A stretch of 64,000 nucleotides of DNA from Streptomyces sp. XY006 (GCF_002237655.1 NZ_NOKT01000004.1:124001-188000); one strand, 5' to 3'. Shown: positions 22,729-33,273, numbered from the stretch's first letter. Notes: generated from the letters alone by a model not told the origin. Translations and numbers: made by a program.

Positions 22729-25454
22729 CGCGTGTCTCCCGCCCTGAGGTGAGTGATCGGTGTCCGGCGCCCCGCCCACCAGGCCTGTGTGACGGCCACC
22801 GCCCCGGCCAGCAGGACCGTGACCGCGCCCGGCAGGACCAGGGACCACGGGTCGGTCCGCAGGACGGCACCCCCGGGCACCGAGCCGCCGGACGCGCCGG
22901 ACAGGGCGAGCCGGTCGAGGTCGACGCCGGGGGCGAGCAGCCGTACCGCGGCCCAGCCGACGGCCATGCCCCCGCCGGCCGCGAGCAGGGCCTGCGGCAG
23001 CGCCTCCAGGCCGAGCAGCCGCCGGCCCTGGCGGGTCGTCAGGCCCAGGGTGCGCAGCAGGGCCAGCAGCGCGGCCCGCTCCGGGGCGGTGCGCAGCAGG
23101 CCCAGGACCAGGGCGAGCACCGCGTATACCGCGCCCGCGACGACGGCCCAGAGGTAGACGCGCTCGGCGCCCGCCTGCAGCGGGGAGCCGGACAGCGCCG
23201 CGCGTTCCTCGGCGCGCAGGGTCACGGAGACGCCGGCCCCGGCGTCGCGGACGGCGGCGCGCAGCGCCTTCGCGTCGAGTCCGGCGCCGGCCGCCAGCAG
23301 GGTCGTGGGGCCGCCGAGGCCCTTCAGGCCCGCCGCGTCGACCAGCAGGAACTCGCCCTCCGGGGCCGCCGGGGTGCGCGGGTTCACGGCGGTGACCCGC
23401 ACGGTGACGGCACCGGTGTCGGTCACGATCCGGCGCGGTGCCCGCCCGAACCGCTCGGCGACCCCGGGCGAGGCGACGGCTCCCAGCACCCCGTCCGCCG
23501 AGCCCAGCCGGTCCGCCGGGAACCCGCCGAGCCCGGTCAGCCGGGCCACCGACGCGTAGCTGTCCGGCTCCACCGCGATGACAGGCAGCGAGCGCGTCTC
23601 GTCGGAGGCGCGCTCCGCGGCGTACGCGAAGTCCACCGCCGTCACCTGCCGTACGCCCGCCACCTCACCGACCGCCCCGGCCAGTTCCGGCGGGAGCGTG
23701 CCGTCGGCCGTCTCCAGCCGGGCGTCCGCGCCCGTGGCCAGCAGCGCGGCCCGGTCGCGGGCGTCCGCCACGCCCGCCAGCACCGACCCGCCGAACGCGG
23801 CCGTCGTCAGGGCGGTCAGCAGGGCGAGCAGCGGCAGTACGGCGACCGCCGCCGGGGCGCGGCCCGCGCGGGCCAGAGACAGGAACCCGACCACGCCGCG
23901 CAGCCGCCCGGCCGGGCCGGCGGCCCACCGCAGCGGCAGTGGGTACAGCCGGACCAGGACCAGCGCGGCCACCACCCCGACGAGCACCGGCGCGGCGCTC
24001 ACCAGCAGATCGCCCGGCCCCTCCGTGCCCCGGCGGCGCAGCGCCGCCACCGCGCCGGCGGCCAGCACCAGCACGGTCAGCTCGGCGACCAGGCGGCGTC
24101 CGCCCGGCCTGGCGTGGGCGAGGTCGTCGCGCTCCCGGTGCGCCCGCGGTCGGCGATGCGCCACCACCGCGCGCACCGGCAGCACCGCACAGGCGAGCAG
24201 GGCCACCGCGCCCGCCCCGAGGACGGCCGGCAGCGGCCGGCCCCCGTCCACCACGAGCAGCGCGAGCAGCAGACCGCAGGCCGCCGCGGGCACCACGGGC
24301 ACCGCGGTCTCGGCCAGCAGCCGCCCGGCGATGCCGCGCAGGGAGCCGCCCCGGGCGCGCAGCAGGGCCAGTTCGGCGTCGCGGCGGGCGGCGGCCAGGC
24401 CCCCGCTCATCACCAGGACGACGGCGGCGACCGCGGCGACCCCGAAGGCCGCGACGGCGACCACCGGCGCGATCGCGTCCCGGGTCGCGGTGTAGGCGCC
24501 GACCACCTGCTCCAGGCCGGTGGACAGCTGCGCGACCGGCCCGGCGACCCCGCGCAGCGCCACCAGCCCGGGCCCGTCCTCCAGCGAGGCGACCGCCGCG
24601 ACGAGCGCCGGGGCGTCCGCGCCGGTGAGCCGGCCGGTCGCCGGCGCGAACCGCCAGTACCGCTCCGGCTCGCCCCGCCCGCCGAGCAGCGCGGGCGCCG
24701 CCCCCGGCGCGAGCAGGACGCCCGCCTCCCAGTAGAACTGCGGTGGACGACCCGTGGTGCTGACCAGGCCCGGCGTGCGCAGGACGGGCTCCGCCGACCA
24801 GTAACTGCGCTGCGGATGCCGGGGTTCGAGCACGCCGGTGATCCGCACGGTCAGCGGCCGGTCCGGGTAGCCGGCCAGGGTGAGCGTGGACCCGGCCCGC
24901 AGCCCCAGTGCGTGGGCAGTCTCACGGGTCACGGCGCCCTCCACCGTCCTGGTGTCCACCCCCACCCGGCCGGCGGTGGGCAGCCGGCCCTCCCGCACGG
25001 TGGCGTGGGCGGCCGCCGCGGACTGGGCGAGCAGGGTGAAGCGCGGCGGCAGCCCGTCCGGCCGGGGCAGCGCGGCGTCCAGCCCCTCCAGGCTCTCGGC
25101 GGTCCGCACGCCGTACGCCGACTGCGCCGGGTCCGCCCGCAGCGGCGCGGGCAGCAGCGCCCGCGCCCGGGCGCCGACCGCCGCGAGCGCCGCCGGGCGG
25201 ACCGCCTCCGCGCGGGCCTCGTCGGGCAGTTCGAGCCCGGGCGGGGGTGCCTTCAGCTCCAGCACGGCGGCCTCGGGCGCCGCCCCCGCGACGGCGTCGC
25301 GCAGCCCGTCCGTCTCGTACGCCTCGACGGCCCGGGGCAGCACGGCCGCGAGGAACGCCGAGACCAGGACCAGCACCGAGAGGGCGACGGCGGACCAGGG
25401 TGCGGTCCGCAACCGGGTCCGCACCCAGGGCGCGCCCCGCGTGTCCGACGGCAT
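22725..25454 (-). CDS. FtsX/MacB-type ABC permease (909 aa)
   Basis: Large permease with an N-terminal membrane helix (LSVLVLVSAFLAAVLP), a long extracellular domain (about residues 45-310), a cluster of helices in the middle and a second FtsX-like module with an extracellular domain and three to four helices near the C-terminus. The pattern is that of the duplicated FtsX family, whose members couple ATP hydrolysis to work outside the membrane (lipoprotein release, export of toxic compounds, cell-wall hydrolase control). Starts 3 nt after the stop of the 1109-aa permease and overlaps the ATPase start. What it handles is unknown. Confidence 0.82.
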
Positions 25455-25456
25455 CC

Positions 25457-28400
25457 TCAGTCCTCCCCCTGGTGGCGGAGCACGACCGCCGGTTCGGCGC
25501 GGCGCAGCGCCGACGCGGCGGTGATCAGCAGCAGCGGCGCGGCCACCCCGGCCAGGAGCAGGGCCAGCCGGTCCGGCGGGAGTGCGACGAGCACCGGCGG
25601 CACCGGCCGCGCGGCACCCGAGGTCAGCACGATCAGCGGTACGACCGCCCGGGTCAGCACGGCACCGAGTCCGAGCCCGGCGAGCAGCCCGGCCCCCACG
25701 AGCAGGCTCTGCTCCGTCGCGACGAGCCGGGCGAGGTCACGGCGGGGCGTGCCCAGGGCGCGCAGCACCGCGAACTCCCCGGCCCGCTCGCGCCGCGCCC
25801 CGGCGGCGCTGACCGCGAACCCTCCGGCGGCGAGCGCCACGGCGGCCACCGACACCGCCGTCAGCGCCGAGCGCGGCCCGGCCCCGAGCGGATCCCGCAG
25901 CAGCTCGGCCGCCGTCTCGTCCCGCACCAGCACCTGCTCCGCCGCGAGGTCGGGGCGTGCCCGCAGCGCGGCGGCGACCTCGGCGGCCCTTCCCGGAGCG
26001 GTGCTCACCCACCACTCGGTGGGGGAGAGCGGTGCGCTGGCCCGCCGCGCCAGCACGGCGTCGACGGCCCGCAGATCCAGCAGCAGCGCCCCACCGTCCA
26101 CGTCCTCCCCGTCCAGGCCGGTGGCCGTCGTCGGCAGCGCCTCGACCGCCCGGACGATCCGCACCCGCAACTGCTCCCCGGACAGCGGCACGTCCACGGT
26201 GTCGCCCGGCCGGGCTCCCGCCGCCCGCAGGAAGTCCCGGGTCGCGACGGCGGCCAGGGTCCCCGGCACGGCGTCCCCGGCGGTGGACAGGCGGACGCTG
26301 TGGACCGGCGCGGTGCCGGTGCTCTCGTCGGCGTCGGCGCCGGTGCCGTACGACACGGTCAGGGGCGCGGTGCCGGACGTGTCCGGCCGCACGGCGGAAC
26401 GGGCGAGGACCTCGCCGTTGTCCGTGACCGACCGGTCGCCGCGCCACCGGGTCCCGGCGGGCACGGGGACGGCCCGCGCGGAGCCGTCGGGGCCGGTGGC
26501 CAGCAGCCGTTCGACGGTGAGCCGGTGCGTTTCGGGGCGGCCGGCGGGCGTGGTGTCGTCGAGCTGCACCCCGGTGAGCCGCAGCGGTCCGGCCGGGGCG
26601 GCCCGACGGCCCGCCGCCGTCACGTCCAGCTCCAGCGTGAGCCGGTGCGTCCGGCCGTCCACCGGGACCGTCCCGGCGCCCAGCCGGTAGCCGATGCCGT
26701 ACCGGTCCTCGACGACCGCGGTGAGCACGGGCGCGCGCTGCGAGGGGGAGCGTCCCGTCCGGGTCCGTGTGTCGGCGATCCGCACGTCGAGGGCGAGCCG
26801 CCGGGTGCCGTCGGGCAGCCGCACCGCCCGGTCCCGGTCGGGCGCGGGCGGCGCCAGGTGGCGCAGCAGCCGCTCGGGGGACTCGTCGGCGAGGTCACCG
26901 CGCAGCAGCATCCCGTCCCGGGCGTGCGCGGTGTCGAGGGCGAGCACCGTCGCCTCCCGGTCGCCGGACAGGGACAGTGTGGTGCGGTGCGCGGGAGCCA
27001 CGTCCCGGGCCCCGGGCAGCGCGGCGTACAGACCGGTCTGCCCGGGGCCGCCCGGACGCTGGTCGAGGACGCGTACGGCCGCGCCCGTGCGGAAGTCGGC
27101 CTGGTCGCCCTGCGAGCGGTCCCAGGAGGCGCCGTGCCCGATCGCCAGCATCCCGGTGGCCACGGCCACGATCAGCAGCAGCACCGGACCGGCCCCGCGC
27201 AGCGGCCGCCGGCTGAACTGCCAGCCCGCCAGCGCCGCCGGCAGGCCGCGTCCCTTCGCGGACCGCCGCTCCGCCAGCCGGGCCGCGAGCGGCAGCAGAC
27301 GCAGCGTCAGCACCGTGCCGGCCAGCAGCGCCAGCGCGGGCGCCGCGACCAGCAGCGGATCGATGCCCAGCTCACCGGCCCGGTCGCGGCTGAGCGCCCC
27401 GCCGCCGGACGCGTCGGTCTGCCGTTCCAGCTGCCAGTACGCCACGCCCGCGATCAGCAGCAGCCCCACATCGGCTCCCGCCCGCACGGGTGCGGCCGTC
27501 GTCGCGGCACGGACGCGCCGCAGCCGCACCGTCGTCCCGGCCGTCGCCGCCAGGGCGGGCGCCACGACCGCCGCCGCGCACACCACCGCCACCCCGCCCG
27601 CGACCAGCCACACCCCGCCCGACGGGACCGTGCCGAGCCGCAGCCCGATCCCGTCGAGCGCGGACCACCGGGCCAGCAGCCGGGCCAGCGGGCCGGACAG
27701 CAGGGCCGCACCGACCGCGGCCGGCACCGCGAGCAGCAGCGCCTCCAGCACCGCCAGCCCCACGATCCGGCCGCGCGAGGCGCCCCGGGCCCGCAACAGC
27801 TCGGTCTCGCCCGCCCGTTCACCGCCCAGCAGCCGCGCCACCAGCAGCAGCGCGTACCCGGCGAGCAGCACCAGCTGCACGGAGACGATCAGCAGCGTGG
27901 AGCGGGACACCAGCAGCGCCCGCTCGGTCCGGTCGAGCACCTCGGGCAGGCCGGTGCGCACGTCCGCGCCGCCCCCGAGCGCCGGCTCCTCGCGCAGCGC
28001 CGCTGCCCCGCGGACGGTCGCCGCGCGCAGCGCGCCGATGCCGTCGGTCGTGAAGGTCCGGTAGTCGGCCGTCGCCACCCAGCCGGTGCCGTCCTCGGAG
28101 ACGCGCCCGGAGGCGAGCACCGAGGTGTCCGCGAGCAGCGGCCCGAAGGTCGTGAAGGCGACGGTGCGCACGCCCTGGCCGCCGAGCGTGTCCACCTGCC
28201 AGTACGGGTCGGTGCCGTCGGCCGCCCGGTACACGCCGGTCACCCTCACCCGGAGCGGATCGCCGCCCAGCCGGTCGGTGAGCGTGAGCCGCGCGCCGGT
28301 TCGCAGCCCCAGCCGCTCGGCGGCCGCCTCGGGCAGGGCCACGGGAACCGCCGCGGTACGGCCGGCCGGGCCCGGGAAGGCCCCCGAGACCAGCCTGATC

Positions 28401-28786
28401 CGTGACCGGTCCAGGGCGGCGAGGAGCGTGAGGTCGGGCTCGCCCGCGCGGCCGTCGGCGTCCTGGAGGGAACGGGGCAGCGCGTACGGACCGGAGCGCT
28501 CCAGGCGCCGCACGGTCACCGGCAGCCCGCCGAACGCCTCCCGCGCCTCGCGCACCACGGCCCGCTGCGCCGCCTCCCGCCGCTCCCGGGGCACGTCCGC
28601 CTCCACGACGAGGGACGCGGAGGCCGCCGACCGGCCGCCGAGCGTGCCGCGCAGGGCCGCGTCCCCGACGGAACCGGAGAAGGCCGTGAGAGAGGCGAGG
28701 ACCGAGGCGGTCACCACCACGGCGAGCAGGGCGGACGTGAGGAGCAGCCGATGCGCCCGCAGGCGCAGCAGCAGTAAGCCCGTCAC
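25457..28786 (-). CDS. FtsX/MacB-type ABC permease (1109 aa)
   Basis: First gene of the permease-permease-ATPase operon. N-terminal helix LLTSALLAVVVTASVLASLTAFSGS, a ~250-residue extracellular region, helices around residues 285-510, a second extracellular region of about 350 residues, and a C-terminal group with VAAVALAAGGFAVSAAGARRERAGEFAVLRALGTPRRDL, a typical FtsX signature. GTG start with GGGGGAAG upstream. It diverges from a second ATPase gene at 28925, suggesting one four-component system or two ATPases sharing permeases. Confidence 0.82.
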   Translation of the reverse strand: MTGLLLLRLRAHRLLLTSALLAVVVTASVLASLTAFSGSVGDAALRGTLGGRSAASASLVVEADVPRERREAAQRAVVREAREAFGGLPVTVRRLERSGPYALPRSLQDADGRAGEPDLTLLAALDRSRIRLVSGAFPGPAGRTAAVPVALPEAAAERLGLRTGARLTLTDRLGGDPLRVRVTGVYRAADGTDPYWQVDTLGGQGVRTVAFTTFGPLLADTSVLASGRVSEDGTGWVATADYRTFTTDGIGALRAATVRGAAALREEPALGGGADVRTGLPEVLDRTERALLVSRSTLLIVSVQLVLLAGYALLLVARLLGGERAGETELLRARGASRGRIVGLAVLEALLLAVPAAVGAALLSGPLARLLARWSALDGIGLRLGTVPSGGVWLVAGGVAVVCAAAVVAPALAATAGTTVRLRRVRAATTAAPVRAGADVGLLLIAGVAYWQLERQTDASGGGALSRDRAGELGIDPLLVAAPALALLAGTVLTLRLLPLAARLAERRSAKGRGLPAALAGWQFSRRPLRGAGPVLLLIVAVATGMLAIGHGASWDRSQGDQADFRTGAAVRVLDQRPGGPGQTGLYAALPGARDVAPAHRTTLSLSGDREATVLALDTAHARDGMLLRGDLADESPERLLRHLAPPAPDRDRAVRLPDGTRRLALDVRIADTRTRTGRSPSQRAPVLTAVVEDRYGIGYRLGAGTVPVDGRTHRLTLELDVTAAGRRAAPAGPLRLTGVQLDDTTPAGRPETHRLTVERLLATGPDGSARAVPVPAGTRWRGDRSVTDNGEVLARSAVRPDTSGTAPLTVSYGTGADADESTGTAPVHSVRLSTAGDAVPGTLAAVATRDFLRAAGARPGDTVDVPLSGEQLRVRIVRAVEALPTTATGLDGEDVDGGALLLDLRAVDAVLARRASAPLSPTEWWVSTAPGRAAEVAAALRARPDLAAEQVLVRDETAAELLRDPLGAGPRSALTAVSVAAVALAAGGFAVSAAGARRERAGEFAVLRALGTPRRDLARLVATEQSLLVGAGLLAGLGLGAVLTRAVVPLIVLTSGAARPVPPVLVALPPDRLALLLAGVAAPLLLITAASALRRAEPAVVLRHQGED

Positions 28787-28888
28787 GCTTCCCCCACCCG
28801 ATGGCCGAGCCGCCGTTCTTCCAACCCGGCATGCATATCACGGGCTTACCGGCCCGGCACATGCGTTCGAACCGGGGTTGTTCCGCTC

Positions 28889-28916
28889 TTGACCGTCCGG
28901 ACCGGTTCCGTATGGG
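28889..28916 (+). promoter_or_regulatory. Possible promoter of the second ABC ATPase gene
   Basis: TTGACC at 28889-28894, 16-nt spacer, then TATGGG at 28911-28916, 8 nt before the ATG at 28925. The -35 is good; the -10 lacks the final T. It lies in the 138-nt gap between divergent genes. Confidence 0.4.
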
Positions 28917-28924
28917 ATGCGGTG

Positions 28925-29656
28925 ATGACCGAGAACACCGGCCTGGGGCCGGGCGCCGCCCTCGCCGACGACACCTCCGGCGAGCCGATGCTGCGGGTGG
29001 AGGACCTCCACCACTCCTACGGCACGGGGGCCGCGGCCGTGCGGGCGCTGCGCGGGGCCTCCTTCGCCGTGCGGCGCGGTGAACTGGTCGCCCTCAAGGG
29101 CCGCTCGGGCTCCGGCAAGTCGACGCTGCTCCATGTCATCGGAGGCCTCGACGCGCCGCAGAGCGGCCGGGTCGTCCTGGACGGCACCGACCTGTCGGGG
29201 CTGAGCGAGAGCGAACTGCTGGAACTGCGCCGCGACCGCATCGGTTTCGTCTTCCAGTCCTTCGGGCTCATCCCCATCCTCACCGCCGCCGAGAACGTGG
29301 GCGTCCCCCTGCGGCTGCGCCGGGCCGAGCCGCGCGAGCGCGAGGAGCGGGTGGCGCTGCTGCTGGCCCTGGTGGGTCTCACCGGCCACGAGGCGCAGCG
29401 GCCCGCCGAGCTCTCCGGCGGGCAGCAGCAGCGGGTCGCCATCGCCCGGGCCCTCGCCAACCGTCCGGCCCTGCTGCTCGCCGACGAGCCGACCGGGCAG
29501 CTCGACGCGGCCACCGGCCTGGCGGTGATGGAGCTGCTGCGGGCGGTGGTCCGCAGCGAGGGCGTCACGGCCCTCGTCGCCACGCACGACCCCCAACTCC
29601 TCGGTCTCGCCGACCGGGTGCTGGAGCTGAGCGATGGAGTGGTCGTCGAGGAGTGA
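28925..29656 (+). CDS. ABC transporter ATPase (MacB/LolD type)
   Basis: A 243-residue ATPase with Walker A GRSGSGKST, Q-loop FVFQSFGLIP, signature LSGGQQQRVAIARALA, Walker B ALLLADEPTGQLD and ATHDP. The sequence type is that of ATPases working with FtsX-like permeases, so it most likely serves one or both permeases encoded divergently. ATG 28925 is preferred to a TTG at 28889, because that TTG is part of a promoter-like sequence. Confidence 0.88.
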   Translation: MTENTGLGPGAALADDTSGEPMLRVEDLHHSYGTGAAAVRALRGASFAVRRGELVALKGRSGSGKSTLLHVIGGLDAPQSGRVVLDGTDLSGLSESELLELRRDRIGFVFQSFGLIPILTAAENVGVPLRLRRAEPREREERVALLLALVGLTGHEAQRPAELSGGQQQRVAIARALANRPALLLADEPTGQLDAATGLAVMELLRAVVRSEGVTALVATHDPQLLGLADRVLELSDGVVVEE

Positions 29657-29670
29657 GCGGGCCGGGGGGA

Positions 29671-29694
29671 GAGCCGAGGGGTGAGCCGAGGGGT
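29671..29694. repeat. Two copies of a 12-bp direct repeat
   Basis: GAGCCGAGGGGT occurs twice in tandem, then a partial third copy, between the ATPase gene and the VWA gene. It may be replication slippage; no function seen. Confidence 0.6.
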
Positions 29695-29736
29695 GAGCGA
29701 GCCGAGGCGGAAGCCGAGGGGTGGGAGAGTGAGGCC

Positions 29737-30462
29737 ATGGCCGCGATCAGTCTGAGCAAGGTGCAGGAGACCGCTCCCGCGCTGGTGAACCTGTACAAGA
29801 GCGCCGGGGTCTCCCTCACCGAGCACGGGCTGGACGGGCTGCGCGCCGCGGTCTACCTCGTGGTCGACCACTCCGGCTCGATGAGGCCCTACTACAAGGA
29901 CGGCAGCGTGCAGGCGCTGGCCGACCGGGTGCTCGGGCTGTCGGCGCACCTCGACGACGACGGCACCGTGCCCGTGGTGTTCTTCTCCACGGACGTCGAC
30001 GCCGAGACGGAGATCGCCCTGGCCGGTCACCAGGGGAGGATCGAGCGGATCGTGGCCGGGCTCGGGCACATGGGCAAGACCAGCTACCACCTGGCCATGG
30101 ACGCCGTCATCGACCACTACCTCGACACCGGGACGACCGCGCCCGCCCTGGTCGTCTTCCAGACCGACGGCGGGCCGGTCGACAGGCTCGCCGCGGAACG
30201 GTATCTGTGCAAGGCGGCGAGGCTCCCGCTGTTCTGGCAGTTCATCGGCTTCGGCGACCCGCACGGCAAGCAGTTCGACTTCCTGCGCAGACTCGACGAG
30301 CTGGCCGTGCCCGGCAAACGGGTCGTGGACAACGCGGGTTTCTTCCACGCGGGCGTGGACCCCCGCACGGTCCCGGACCGTGAGTTGTACGACCGGCTCG
30401 TGGGGGAGTTCCCGAAGTGGCTGGTGGCCGCCAGGGCCGAGGGGATCGTGCGGGACGCCTGA
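29737..30462 (+). CDS. VWA-domain protein (TerF/TerY-like)
   Basis: A 241-residue single-domain von Willebrand factor A protein. The metal-ion-dependent adhesion site is D44-x-S46-x-S48 in VVDHSGSMRPYY, with the Thr in MGKTSYHLAMD and the Asp in FQTDGGPVD. This subfamily is usually linked with tellurite-resistance (Ter) proteins in Streptomyces; no other ter gene is here. There is no signal peptide, so it acts in the cytoplasm. ATG 29737 with GAGAGTGAG upstream. Confidence 0.8.
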   Translation: MAAISLSKVQETAPALVNLYKSAGVSLTEHGLDGLRAAVYLVVDHSGSMRPYYKDGSVQALADRVLGLSAHLDDDGTVPVVFFSTDVDAETEIALAGHQGRIERIVAGLGHMGKTSYHLAMDAVIDHYLDTGTTAPALVVFQTDGGPVDRLAAERYLCKAARLPLFWQFIGFGDPHGKQFDFLRRLDELAVPGKRVVDNAGFFHAGVDPRTVPDRELYDRLVGEFPKWLVAARAEGIVRDA

Positions 30463-30572
30463 GGCGGCTGAGCCACCCGCTCGCTCCCTCGGCCCAACCG
30501 CCCCCACGCCCCGTTTGCACGACGGCGGCACCGTGCCACGCTGGGAAGGATCCGACGGGGAGGCGACGACGC

Positions 30573-32228
30573 ATGGGCGACGACGGCGCACGACGGGTGT
30601 ACGGGGCGGCCTCGGCCCGCAGGAGCCCGCCCGCGGGCAAGGGCGAGCGGCTGGCCGACTGGGCGGACGGCCGGCTGGGGCTCTACGCGCTGGCCAAGGC
30701 CAACATGCGCAAGGTCTTCCCGGACCACTGGTCCTTCATGCTCGGCGAGGTCACCCTCTACAGCTTCGTCGTGCTGATCCTCACCGGCGTCTACCTCACC
30801 CTGTTCTTCGAGCCGAGCATGCAGGAGGTCGTGTACCAGGGCTCGTACACGGAACTCAACGGCGTCCTGATGTCCAGGGCGTTCGAGTCCGCCCTGGACA
30901 TCAGCTTCGACGTGCGCGGCGGGCTGCTGATCCGGCAGATCCACCACTGGGCGGCGCTGGTCTTCATCACCGGCATGCTGGTGCACATGATGCGGGTGTT
31001 CTTCACGGGCGCCTTCCGCAAGCCGCGCGAGCTCAACTGGGTCTTCGGCTGGACGCTGCTGATGCTCGGCATCATCACCGGCCTGACCGGCTACTCCCTC
31101 CCCGACGACCTGCTGTCCGGCACCGGCATCCGCTTCGCGCACGGGGCGATCCTGTCGATCCCCATCGTCGGCACGTACGTGGCGTTCTTCCTCTTCGGCG
31201 GGGAGTTCCCGGGCGACGACATCATCTCGCGCCTCTTCCCGGTCCATGTGCTGCTGCTGCCCGGCATCATGCTGGGCCTGGTGGCCGCCCATCTGATCCT
31301 GGTCTTCTACCACAAGCACACCCAGTTCCCCGGGCCCGGACGCCAGGAGCGGTCGGTCGTCGGCATGCCGTTCCTGCCCGTCTACATGGCCAAGGCGGGC
31401 GGCTTCTTCTTCCTCGTCTTCGGCGTGCTGACGGTGATGGGAGCCATCGCCCAGATCAACCCCGTGTGGGCCTTCGGCCCCTACCGGCCCGACCTCGTCA
31501 CCACCGGCGCCCAGCCCGACTGGTACCTCGGCTTCTCCGAGGGCCTGATCCGGGTGATGCCGGGATGGGAGATCAACCTCTGGGGCCACACGCTCGTCCT
31601 CGGCGTGTTCATCCCCTTCTCGCTGTTCCCGCTGATCCTGCTCGCCCTCGGCGTCTATCCCTTCGTCGAGGCGTGGATCACCGGTGACAAGCGCGAGCAC
31701 CACATCCTGGACCGGCCGCGCAACGTGCCCGTCCGCACCGGCCTGGGCGTGGCCTGGCTGACCCTGTACGCGGTGCTGCTGATCGGCGGCGGCAACGACA
31801 TCGTCGCCACCCATCTGCACCTGTCCATCAACGCCATCACCTGGTTCGTGCGGATCGGCGTCTTCGTGCTGCCGGTCGTCGCGTTCCTCGTCACGAAGAA
31901 GATCTGCATGGGCCTGCAGCGCCGCGACCGCGCCAAGGTCCTGCACGGCAGGGAGACCGGCACCATCAAGCGGCTGCCGACCGGCGAGTACATCGAGGTG
32001 CACGAGCCGCTCACCCAGGCGGACCTGCACACCCTCACCCAGCACGAGCAGCACCCGCCGTACACGATCGGGCCCGAGGTCGACGCCGGGGGAGTGCGGC
32101 GCAGGGTCAAGCGGTCCCAGCGGCTGCGGGCCCGGCTCGCGCACGCCATGTTCGGGCCCGACGCGCGGATCGAGAAGCCGACGGTGGAGGAGTACCGGGA
32201 GATCACCAGCGGCGATCACGGGCACTGA
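30573..32228 (+). CDS. Orphan cytochrome b subunit, QcrB paralogue
   Basis: A 551-residue cytochrome b of the actinobacterial bc1 (QcrB) type. Haem-ligand histidines are visible in QIHHWAALVFITGMLVHMM and RLFPVHVLLLPG...AAHLILVFYHKH; the quinone-site motif is PDWYLGF. Eight or more membrane helices and a long C-terminal cytoplasmic tail are as in QcrB of the main complex. However, no qcrA (Rieske) or qcrC (cytochrome c) gene is next to it, so it is a second, orphan copy. It overlaps the convergent acyl-CoA dehydrogenase gene by 26 nt. ATG with GGGGAGG upstream. Confidence 0.88.
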   Translation: MGDDGARRVYGAASARRSPPAGKGERLADWADGRLGLYALAKANMRKVFPDHWSFMLGEVTLYSFVVLILTGVYLTLFFEPSMQEVVYQGSYTELNGVLMSRAFESALDISFDVRGGLLIRQIHHWAALVFITGMLVHMMRVFFTGAFRKPRELNWVFGWTLLMLGIITGLTGYSLPDDLLSGTGIRFAHGAILSIPIVGTYVAFFLFGGEFPGDDIISRLFPVHVLLLPGIMLGLVAAHLILVFYHKHTQFPGPGRQERSVVGMPFLPVYMAKAGGFFFLVFGVLTVMGAIAQINPVWAFGPYRPDLVTTGAQPDWYLGFSEGLIRVMPGWEINLWGHTLVLGVFIPFSLFPLILLALGVYPFVEAWITGDKREHHILDRPRNVPVRTGLGVAWLTLYAVLLIGGGNDIVATHLHLSINAITWFVRIGVFVLPVVAFLVTKKICMGLQRRDRAKVLHGRETGTIKRLPTGEYIEVHEPLTQADLHTLTQHEQHPPYTIGPEVDAGGVRRRVKRSQRLRARLAHAMFGPDARIEKPTVEEYREITSGDHGH

Positions 32229-33270
32229 CGACCAGGGCCCGGCACTCCTGCGGGGAGCCCCAGGCGGTGCGCAGGGCCCGGGCCTTGCCCAGCCACAGCG
32301 ACAGGTCGTACTCCGCCGTGTAGCCGATCGCGCCGTGCAGCTGCAGGGCGGTGCGGGCGGTGGCGTACGCCGCCTCGCACGCGGCGGCCTTGGCGGCGGC
32401 GACGTCGGCCGGGCGCAGGGTGAGCGCGGCGCCGAAGAGCAACGGCCGTGCGAACTCCAGGGCGATCTTCGCGTCGGCCAGCCGGTGCTTGACCGCCTGG
32501 AAGGAGCCGACGGGCACCCCGAACTGGTGGCGCCGTCCGACGTGGGCGACAGTCCGGTCCAGGAGCGCCAGACCCACGCCGAGGGCCTGGGCGGCGGTGG
32601 CCAGCCGGGCCCAGGCGAGGGCGGTGGGCGAGGGGGCGGCGAGGAGTTCGCCACCGGGGGTGAGGGGCGTCAGGCGGCGGGCGGGGTCCAGGGAGGGCCG
32701 GGCGGGGCCGTGGCCGGGGGAGCGGCGGACCCCGTCCCGTTCCCAGGTGAGCCGGAGGGTGGCGGTGTCGCCGTCGAGGGCCAGGGGGGCCTCGGGGAGG
32801 TGTGGCGCGTGCGTCCCGACCGGTCGTCGCCGCGGCCCCTCGGCAGGGCCTGGCACTCCTGCCTCTGCTTCCCGGGCCGGGGGCGGTCCCGCCGGCCCCG
32901 GCGGTGTCACCGTCGCCAGCGTCTCCCCGGACGCCAGCGCGGGCAGCAGGCGCTCGGCGGTCCCCGGGCCGGACCCGGCCAGGAGCACCGCCGCCGTGAC
33001 CGTCTCCACCAGGGGGCCGGGCACCGCGTGCCGGCCCAGTTCCACGAAGGCGACGGCCAGTTCGACCGGCCGCGGCCCGAGCCCCTTGTACGCCTCCGGC
33101 ACGGCCAGCGCGAACACGCCCGCCTCCGCGAGCCTCGACCACAGGGCCTGTCCGGCCGCGGGCTCGCCCCGGCCCCACGCCCGGGCCACCCTGGGGGTGT
33201 CCGCCGCCGTCAGCAGGGCGTCCAGCGAGGCGGCGAAGGCCCGCTGCTCGACATCGAGCCGAAAACGCAT
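32203..33270 (-). CDS. ipdE2: Acyl-CoA dehydrogenase subunit, IpdE2 (FadE33)-like
   Basis: A 355-residue acyl-CoA dehydrogenase-fold protein with a short, Pro-rich and divergent middle domain but a well-kept C-terminal helical domain (QALGVGLALLDRTVAHVGRRHQFGVPVGSFQAVKH, ALQLHGAIGYTAEYDLSLW). Steroid-degrading bacteria use alpha2-beta2 dehydrogenases made of two unlike subunits; IpdE1-IpdE2 oxidises 5-OH-HIP-CoA. The partner gene lies immediately upstream, and the ATG follows a copy of the same stop/start junction sequence. By position and sequence type this is probably the beta-like subunit. Assignment rests on gene order and remembered family features. Confidence 0.72.
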   Translation of the reverse strand: MRFRLDVEQRAFAASLDALLTAADTPRVARAWGRGEPAAGQALWSRLAEAGVFALAVPEAYKGLGPRPVELAVAFVELGRHAVPGPLVETVTAAVLLAGSGPGTAERLLPALASGETLATVTPPGPAGPPPAREAEAGVPGPAEGPRRRPVGTHAPHLPEAPLALDGDTATLRLTWERDGVRRSPGHGPARPSLDPARRLTPLTPGGELLAAPSPTALAWARLATAAQALGVGLALLDRTVAHVGRRHQFGVPVGSFQAVKHRLADAKIALEFARPLLFGAALTLRPADVAAAKAAACEAAYATARTALQLHGAIGYTAEYDLSLWLGKARALRTAWGSPQECRALVVSARDRRW

Positions 33271-33273
33271 CAC

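Noticed and set aside
22749..28405. Very long plus-strand frames (1313 and 1052 codons) opposite the permease genes
   Set aside because: Arg/Gly/Gln-rich shadows; the minus-strand frames encode clear FtsX permeases with membrane helices.
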